From positions 1-58,486 of the forward strand of contig CANHMG010000003.1 of assembly GCA_947461795.1 (NCBI GenBank): a DNA stretch of 58,486 nt. The letters run 5' to 3'. Positions 1 through 9,000 of the stretch are shown piece after piece. Position numbers and translations under genes: made by a program. Below the pieces are notes generated by a model, which was not told the DNA's origin, did no database searches, and saw only the letters and a program-made list of their open reading frames with translations. Source of the DNA: Flavobacteriaceae bacterium. GTDB taxonomy: Bacteria > Bacteroidota > Bacteroidia > Flavobacteriales > Flavobacteriaceae. Numbering within the stretch: the stretch's first letter is position 1; the number at the start of each line of letters is the position of its first letter.

Positions 1-3000
1 TGCGTGTCAGCAGTTGTGAAATCATAGCTCAATGGCGTAGTACCTACAGTTTGAGGATCTGCTGACCATGTTTGAACCAAGTTCCAACCTTTCACAGCGA
101 TATAGAATGAACCGCTAGGTGCACCAGCAAATGACGCTGAAAGCGTACCGTCTGTATGCAAGGTAGCTGTTGTAGTAAATAATGTTGCATACGTTGCAGC
201 ATCATGCAATTCTACAGTCATATCCTCAACATCTGCAGCTGAAGGAGCAGTAGCTGGTGTAACACCATCCCACTGATTTAACTGCACAGAGTTCATTGTA
301 CTTGCTCCTGTATAATAACCTTCTACAAATAAAGTAAGGTTTACTATAGAGTTCGTAGGACATGGATTTGTTGGATTCAACAAGGCATCAGTATCATCAC
401 AGTCATCATTCGTTAAAGAATAACCACTTGGTGCAGTCAATCCTGAACAAACTGATGCTGTAGCAAGGCTACCATACGTATCTAAATCAGCATCTACGTA
501 GAACGTAGCAAATTGATACATAGCAACGTTAGTGTCATCACAGTCGGAACTATTAGCAACATAACCAGAAGGTTGCGTGCAAGCCAATTGCGTAACTGAT
601 GCATTTCCAAATGTATCACCATCAGCATCAGCATACCATGTAGTTGGCGTGTTTACAGTTACTACTGCTGAACCTGTGTTACCAGTTCCAACCAAAGTAT
701 TAGCATCTGTAACAGAAACTAAAGTATAAGTTGTTGTAATTGCAGGCGTAACAGCAATGTTAGTTCCGCTTACATAACCACTTACGGTAAAGTTAGTCGT
801 ACCGTCAGTATAAACCACTGTAAATGGAGAAGTTCCACCTGTTACAGCAACGCTTAAGTTAGTTGATTCACCAGCACAAATTGTCGATGAACCAGAAATA
901 ACTGAAGCTGTCGGAGCAGTTGCTAAAGTAAAGCTAGTTGTATTAAGCGTTACCACACCAACACCAGCACCAATCGTCCAATTCGCTGAATTCGTTACCA
1001 TAGCTTTGTAGGCGTTGAAAGTAGTTTGATTGCTTCTTGAGCCAATATATTGACCTCTTGAAGACAAACTGCCTAAAGCAATGTTTCCGTTAGCAACATT
1101 CAATTGCGATGGTAAGTAAGAATTGTTAGAAGTAGCAATTCCAGTCGTCAACCATGAAGCAGTTGCAGAAGTACCTTGTGCGTATAATCCGAAAAGAATC
1201 GTTCCGTTGAATGTCGTTGGATTCGTATTCGTTGTCCAATCAGGATTTGTTCCTGAAGTAGCAGGACCTTGATAAGCGAAGATGTTATCCCCAGCAGCAG
1301 ACAATCCGCTCAAGTTTCCGGAAACAATTGCTCCATTATTGGTGATTGAAGCCGTTGTATTATCTGTAATCGTAATCACAGATCCCGCTGGAATAGTTCC
1401 ACCGTTGTTTCTCCAAATTACGAAGTTCTCTCCTCCTCTACCATTGTTAGTAGCGTTAGCAGAACCTGCACTTAAGAAAGCGTTATCTGTAAATTTGATG
1501 TAAGTATTCGGATTGATATCCACCCAAGTTGCAAAAGCAAATGAATCAGGCGAATTCAAATTGAATCCAATAATCGAAATATCACCTACAGCCAATGTAG
1601 TTGGAGCAACAGTAATATTCGCTGTCAAACCTGTTGGTTGTGTCAATGAATAGTTAGCCGCAGCAGCTCCTGCCAATGTAGAAGTTGATGTTACCGCGAT
1701 TCCAGTTCCAACCGCTGAAGAAGCGAATGTTCCTGTTCCAACTAAAGTAACTACATCTGGAGAAATGATTCCAGTTAATGTGCCAGTAATTGTCGCAGCA
1801 GTAGTTCCATCAAACACTTTGTTGGATGCAGCAGCACTTGAAATAGTCAAGGCTTTTGGAGTAATATCCGCTACCAAACCTGTTGGTTGAGTCAACGTAT
1901 AATTTCCAGCATTAGCTCCACCAATCGTTGACGTTGAAGTCACCGCAATTGCAGTTCCAGCATTCGCTGTAGCAAACGATCCTGTTCCGCTAAAAGTAAC
2001 TACATCTGAACCAACGATACCATTTAATGTACCAGTAATAGTTGCAGCAGCAGTTCTGTCATACACTTTGTTATCAGCTGTAGCTGTAACTGTAAGTGCT
2101 TTTGGTGTTACCGTTAATGTTTGGTTTACCGAAGGCGCAGCATCATAAACTGAATCTCCAGATTGAGAAGCAGTAATCGTTGTTGTTCCAACTCCTACAA
2201 TAGTAACTACATTTCCTAAGATAGTTGCTACGTTTGTATTTGAACTGATATAACTTACTGTCAAACCTGAACTTGCCGTAGCAGTCAAGTTGAAGTTAGC
2301 ATCACCATACACCACATTCGCTAAAGCATTGAATGTAATAGTTTGCGGCAATAAAGGTGCAGCAGTAATGTTAGCAGTTAAACCTGTTGGTTGTGTAAGG
2401 GAATAATTTGCAGCATCTGCTCCACTCAATGTTGAAGTTGATGTTACCGCAATTCCAGTTCCAACAGCTGAAGAAGCAAATGTACCAGTTCCGTTAAATG
2501 TAACGTCGTCTGGAGCAATTACTCCTGTTAATGTTCCTGTAACAACAGCATCAGTGTTGCCATCAAAAAGTTTGTTTGAAGCAGCAGCACTTCCAATAGT
2601 CAATGCTTTTGGAGTGATGTCAGCAGACAAACCTGTTGGTTGAGTCAATGTATAACTAGCAGCGTTTGTTCCGCTTAAAGTTAATGCAGCTGTTACAGCA
2701 ATAGCAGTTCCAGCATTTGCAGAAGCAAAAGTACCTCCACCTGAAACAGTGATGATATCTCCATTTACAGTTCCAACAGCAGTTGCTCCTGAAATTGAAG
2801 CAGTTGTTGTTCTGTCATAAACTTTGTTATCAGCAACAGCACCAGTTGTAGTAATCGCTAATGGACTTACTGTACTTGCAGCTGTTGCCACATTCACAGT
2901 TACCGCTGGTGAAGAAACACAAATAATGTTTCCTGAATACGTACCAGCAACTGTGGTAGCAGCCAAACGAACATAAATTGTAGTTGAAGCTACAGTTCCG

Positions 3001-6000
3001 CTTGATGGAATTAAAGTTTGCGTTGTCGCATAAGCGATACCATCTTGAGAAATTTCAAATCCAGCTGGAGCAGATAAAACTAAGTTGTTAGTTAAATCAT
3101 TAGCAGCGATACTAAATGTTGTTGGAGTTGCAGAAGCAGTTCCATATACAGTATCTACAGCGGATAGTGTTCCAGTTGCAGTAATAGCAGCAGGAGACAT
3201 TAATGTAAACATAGTAGTATCTAATGTTAATGTACCAGCACCAGCAGCAGTAGTCCAGTTAGCAGGATTAGTTACTTGTGCTTTGTACGCATTGAAAGTC
3301 AATTGGTTGTTTCTTGCACCAATATACTGACCTCTTGAAGCGTTACTAGCTAAAGCAATATTGCTAGTTGAAGCTGATAACTCAGATGGCAAATAAGAAT
3401 TGGTTGTTGAACCAGCTCCTGTCGTTTGCCAAGAAGTTAATAAACTTGTTCCTTGTGCATACAATCCGAAAAGAACCGTACCGTTGAAAGTAGTTGTAGC
3501 TGCTACTGAAGCAAAGTCAGGGAAAGCTCCGGAAGCAGCAGGTCCTTGGTATGCAAAGATGTTATCTCCAGCCGAAGACAATCCGCTTAAGTTACCAGAA
3601 ACGATTGTTCCGATACTTGTAATTCCAGCAGATACGTTATCTGAAATTGTGATTACAGTTCCAGCAGGAATAACCCCACCTGTATTGTTTTTCCAGATGA
3701 TAAAGTTTTCACTTCCTCTGGCGTTGTTTGCTAGATTAGCAGATGCATTCGATAAGAAAGCATTGTCTGTGAATTTAACTAAAGTTCCTTCAGTAATGTC
3801 AACCCAAGTTGCAAAAGCAAAACTATCAGGCGCATTCAATTGGAAACCAATAATAGACAAATCACCTACCGCAAAAACCGTTGCAGCTGCAGTAATGTTT
3901 GCTGTTAAACCAGTTGGTTGTGTTAAGGTATAATTGGCCGCATCTGCTCCACTTAATGTAGAAGTAGAAGTTACTGCAATTCCTGTTCCCTCTGCTGAAG
4001 AAGCAAAAGTTCCTGTTCCGTTTAATGTAACTACATCTGGAGTAATGATTCCAGCAAGTAATCCATTAACAATCGCAGCAGTAGTTCCATCAAATGGTTT
4101 GTTTAAAGCTGATGCCGCAGTTACTGATAAAGTAGCAGGTGTAATATCAGCTGTAACTCCAGTTGGTTGTGCTAAAGTATAATTAGTCGAATCAACACCA
4201 GAAATTGAGTAACCAGAAATAGTTAATGGTTTAGCCGTTCCAGCATTTTTGTTAGCAAAAACAGCTACTGGAGTTCCAGCAAGAACTACATCATCAGCAC
4301 CGATAACGCCAACAAGAGAACCTGTTCCGATTAAAGTAGCAGCAGTAGTTCCGTTGTATACTTTATTACCTCCAAGTAAACCTGAAATCGTCAAGGCTTT
4401 TGGTGTAATATTAGCAGACAATCCAGTTGGTTGAGCAGCAATGGTATAGTTACCCGCTTGTGCACCAGTTAATGTGATGTTCGCAGTAATTGCAATTGCA
4501 GTTCCTACATTTTTAGTAGCGAAAGTTCCAGTTCCAATAGCAGTTACGTCGTCAGTTCCGATTACACCATCTAAAGAAGCACCATTTATGGTAGCAGCAG
4601 TAGTTCCGTCATACACTTTATTAGCTCCAGCTGCACCAAGTACAGTTAAGGCTTTTGGTGTAATGTTCGCTGTTAAACCTGTTGGTTGAATTAGGTAGTA
4701 ATTAGCCGCTTGAGCTCCACCTAAAGTTGAAATTGAATTTACATTAATTCCAGTTCCAGCATCCAAAGTATCAAAACCTCCAAATCCGTTAAAAGTAACA
4801 ACATCAGCGCCAACAACTCCACTTAATGTTCCTGAAATAGTAGCATTATAGGTTCCGTCGTATTCTTTGTTATTCGCAGTAGCGGTAACCGTAAGTCCTT
4901 TCGGAGTTACATTTAAGTTTTGATCTACTGGAGTAGCAGCATCATAGATAGCGTCTCCCGCTTGAGTTGCAGTAATTGTTGTTGAACCAACACCCACTAC
5001 AGTAACCACATTTCCAGCAACAGTAGCCACGCTAGTATTTGAACTTGCATAACTTACAGTCAATCCTGAATCAGAAGTTGCAGTCAAGTTGAAAGTTGCA
5101 CTACCGTATTCTACATCCGCTAAAGGATTGAAAGTAATGGTTTGTGGAACCAAAGCAGCAGCAGTAATATTTGCTGTTAAACCCGTTGGTTGTAATAAAG
5201 TATAGTTTGCAATATCTCCAACAATCGTAGAAGTTGAAGTTACAGCGATACCAGTTCCAACCGCTGAAGTTGCGAAAGTACCTGTTCCTACAAATGTTAC
5301 ATCGTCTGGAGCAACAACTCCAACTAATGTTCCTGTGATGATTGCATTAGTATTACCATCAAAAACTTTGTTTTGAGCAGTAGCACTTGCAACCGTTAAT
5401 TGTTTTGGTGTAATGTCCGCTGATAAACCAGTGGCATCAATCAAATTATAATTAGCCACATCAGCACCAGACAATGAAGAAATCGAAGTTACTGGAATAG
5501 CCGTTCCAACAGTTGGACTGTCGAAGAAAGCACTTGCATTCAAACTCACATCATCTGGAGCAATTACTCCTGTTAATGTTCCTGAAATGGTAGCGCTTGT
5601 ATTTCCGTCATACACTTTGTTATTCGCAGCTGCACCAGCAATAGTCAAATCTTTTGCAGTGATGTCAGCTGTTAAACCTGTTGGTTGTGTTAATGTGTAA
5701 CTAGAAGCATTTGTTCCAGAAAGTGATAATGCAGCAGTAACTGGTTTTGCAGTTCCTACATTAAAATCAGCAAAAGTACCACCACCAGTTACAGTGATTG
5801 TATCCCCATTTACAGTTCCTGAAGCGGTGGCTCCAGTAATAGTAGCAGCAGTTGTTCTGTCATACACTTTGTTGCTAGCAACAGCTCCTGTAATTGTTAA
5901 TGCTTTAGGAGCAACAGTGCTTGCAGTAAGTGATACATTTACAGAAGTTGCAGGAGAAGAAACACAAGTAATGTTTCCTGAATACGTTCCAGCTAAAGTA

Positions 6001-9000
6001 GTTGCAGCCAAACGAACAGAAATAGTTGTTGAAGCAACAACACCTGAAGTTTGTATCAACGTTTGTGTAGTTGCAAATGAAGTTCCATCTTGTGAAATTT
6101 CAAATCCAGCTGGAGCAGTTAAAACAATATTAGTTGTTAAGTTATTTCCTGAAACCAAAAACGTACCTGGCGTAGCTGATGCAGTACCATAAGTAGTATT
6201 CACAGCAGCAGGAGAACCAGCCGTTGCAATTAGCGGCGCATTGGCAGCTATTGGAGCAAAAGCAATACCTCTAAAGAAAGTATTGGTTGGTGCTGTTACA
6301 ATCGTTGAAGGGGTTCCTGTTAAGTTAGCATTGAAAGCAGCGCTATCTGTTAACTTTAAAATCGCTGTAGTTGTAGTAGCGTATAAATCAACGCTAGTAC
6401 CATTATTCGCAACAGTTAATCCAAAAATTGGAAGTGCATTCACTACACTGGCTCTAGCAGTCCATGTAGCACCATTATCCGTAGAAGACCATTTGTAAAT
6501 ACCCGCAGAAGTATCACCAACAGCATAACAGTTCCAGTTAGAACCACCTCTATTCACCAATTGATAAGCGTAGAGTCCGTTTTGAGGAACACTAATCACA
6601 GCAGTTTGACCAGTAGTTGTTGGAACACCAGTACCTACTTTGTAAATACCTTGTGTACCTGAACCTGTACTAACGTATAATTGGTTATTAAAAATAGTAA
6701 CAGTTCTTAAGTTAGTTACAGTTGAAGAGATCGTAGTTGGTGTAACAGCAGTCGTATTACCTTGGTGTAGCAAGGAAGTAACTCCTACGCCATTTCCAGC
6801 AGTCCAATATCTTGAACCGTCAGTAGTAACAACTGATCTAAATCCAGAACCATGAATGGTACTTGTAAGTACGCTTGTAGCAATAGTACCAGCACTATTC
6901 ACACGAGCAATTACTCTAGGAATTCCAGCTGTACTGTTTACAGAAGCTTGTCCAATAACCGCATCGTATCCTCCAATGGTCAAGTATTGACCGTCAGTAG
7001 ACAAATTCAATTGCGCTTCTGAAGTCGAAGTACCACTTTCTAAAATTCTATTAATGCTTCCACTTGTTGTTGAAGGTAAAGCTACCGTGATTCCAGCAGA
7101 ACCAGTAGTTGTATATTCATTTAAGAATACTGGATTTGCAGCATTAGTTAATGCAGCAGCTCCTGTTCCTACCCTAGCAACAACTAAGTTACCATACGTA
7201 AATGTAGGCACAGCAGTAATATCAGCAGTCAAACCAGTTGGTTGCGTTAAGGAATAATTAGCAGCATCCGCTCCTGAAAGTGTCGAAGTAGATGTCACAG
7301 CAATTCCAGTTCCCACAGCAGCACTAGCGAATGTACCATTTAAGGTAACCGTCACCGCATCAGGAGCAATTACACCAGTTAAAGTACCACTAATCGTTGC
7401 AGCTGTAGTGGTATCATAAGGTTTGTTTTGAGCAGCAGCACCTGCAATAGTCAATGCTTTTACAGTAATATTAGCTGTTAAACCTGTAGGCAATGTTAAT
7501 GTATATTTCGAAGCATCCGCACCACTCAATGTTTGAGTTGAAGTTACCGCGATTGAAGTTCCTGAATTTGCAGTAGCAAAAGCTCCTGAATTAGAAGCTG
7601 AAACAACATCTGAACCAACAATACCGTTCAAAGTAAAACCTGAAATCGTAGCAGCTGTTGTTCTGTCATATACTTTTGAATCTGCAGTCGCGCCAGTAAC
7701 AGTTAATGCTTTCGGCGCAATAGTATAAACCAAAGTAGCAGCTGCTCCAGCACCCGAAATATTAGCAGCTGAAATGCTTACATTAAATGTTCCAGCTACA
7801 GTTGGTGTTCCTGTAATTTCACCAGTTAACCCGTTTAAAGTCAATCCTCCTGGCAAACCAGTCGCACTATATGATGTTGGACTTTGCGTTGCAGTAATTG
7901 TATACGTTGCAGCAGCAGAACCATAAGTAGCACTTGCAGTCAACGCACTTGTAATCGATGGTGTTGGTACAGCAATAATATCAGCAGTTAAGCCAGTTGG
8001 TTGTACCAAAGTATAGTTTCCTGAAGCAGAACCTGAAATCGTATAACCTGTTACAGTTACCGCGATACCAGTTCCTACAGCAGAAGTAGCAAAAGTAGCT
8101 ACTGGAGTTCCTCCTAAAGTCACGTTAGCAACATCTCCTGCAAGAACTCCTGATAAAGTTGGCGTTCCGCTTAAAGTTGCAACAGTAGTTCCGTCGTAAG
8201 ATTTATTGTTAGCAGTAAGACCTGTTAAAGATAAAGTAACTGGAGTAACTGTACTTGATACAGTAGCCACATTCACGGAAGTAGCACCTGCACTTGATAA
8301 AACGATATTTCCAGAGTAAGTACCTACAGCAGTCGCAGCTGAAAGTCGCACATAAACTGGAGTAGAAGTAATAGTTCCCGCAGCACCTACAATAACTGTA
8401 GAAGCAAAACCTGAACCTGAAGTTGTTGACACTTCATATCCAGCTGGAGGCGTTACTAAAACATCCGCAGTCATGTTTGTTCCAGAAACGTTGAAAGAAG
8501 TTTCAGATGAAGCGGTACCGTAAGTTGTAGTTAAAGCAGCTAAAGTACCTGTTGTAGCTATAGCAGGAAGTGCCGTTACCGTTCCGTAGATGGTTATATC
8601 ATCCAATCGGAACGTTCCTGTTGCAGAAGGTGCACCAGTTAAGTCTGCACGTTGTGTACCATAAGGATATACTCTAAAGGTAACCGTTCCTCCATTTGAA
8701 GTAGAAAAATCAGCAAAATCCCAAGTAGCTACCGTTCCTGTAGTTGGAGAAACTGGCGCAGCTCCCCAAGTAGTTGATGTCACAAATCCATCAGTACTAT
8801 AACGTACTTCCAATTGATTTGGCGCTGAGTTACTAGCTTGTCTGAAGAAAGACAATGAATTCACGTTCAATTTATATCCAGCTGCAGCGGTTGCAGAAAA
8901 TTGGATATAAGAGGTTGCAGATGGACTAGCTGTAATATTTAAAGTAGTCGAGTTGAATACGCTTCCAGTAGATTGACAAGTAACTGTACTTCTAGTGGCA

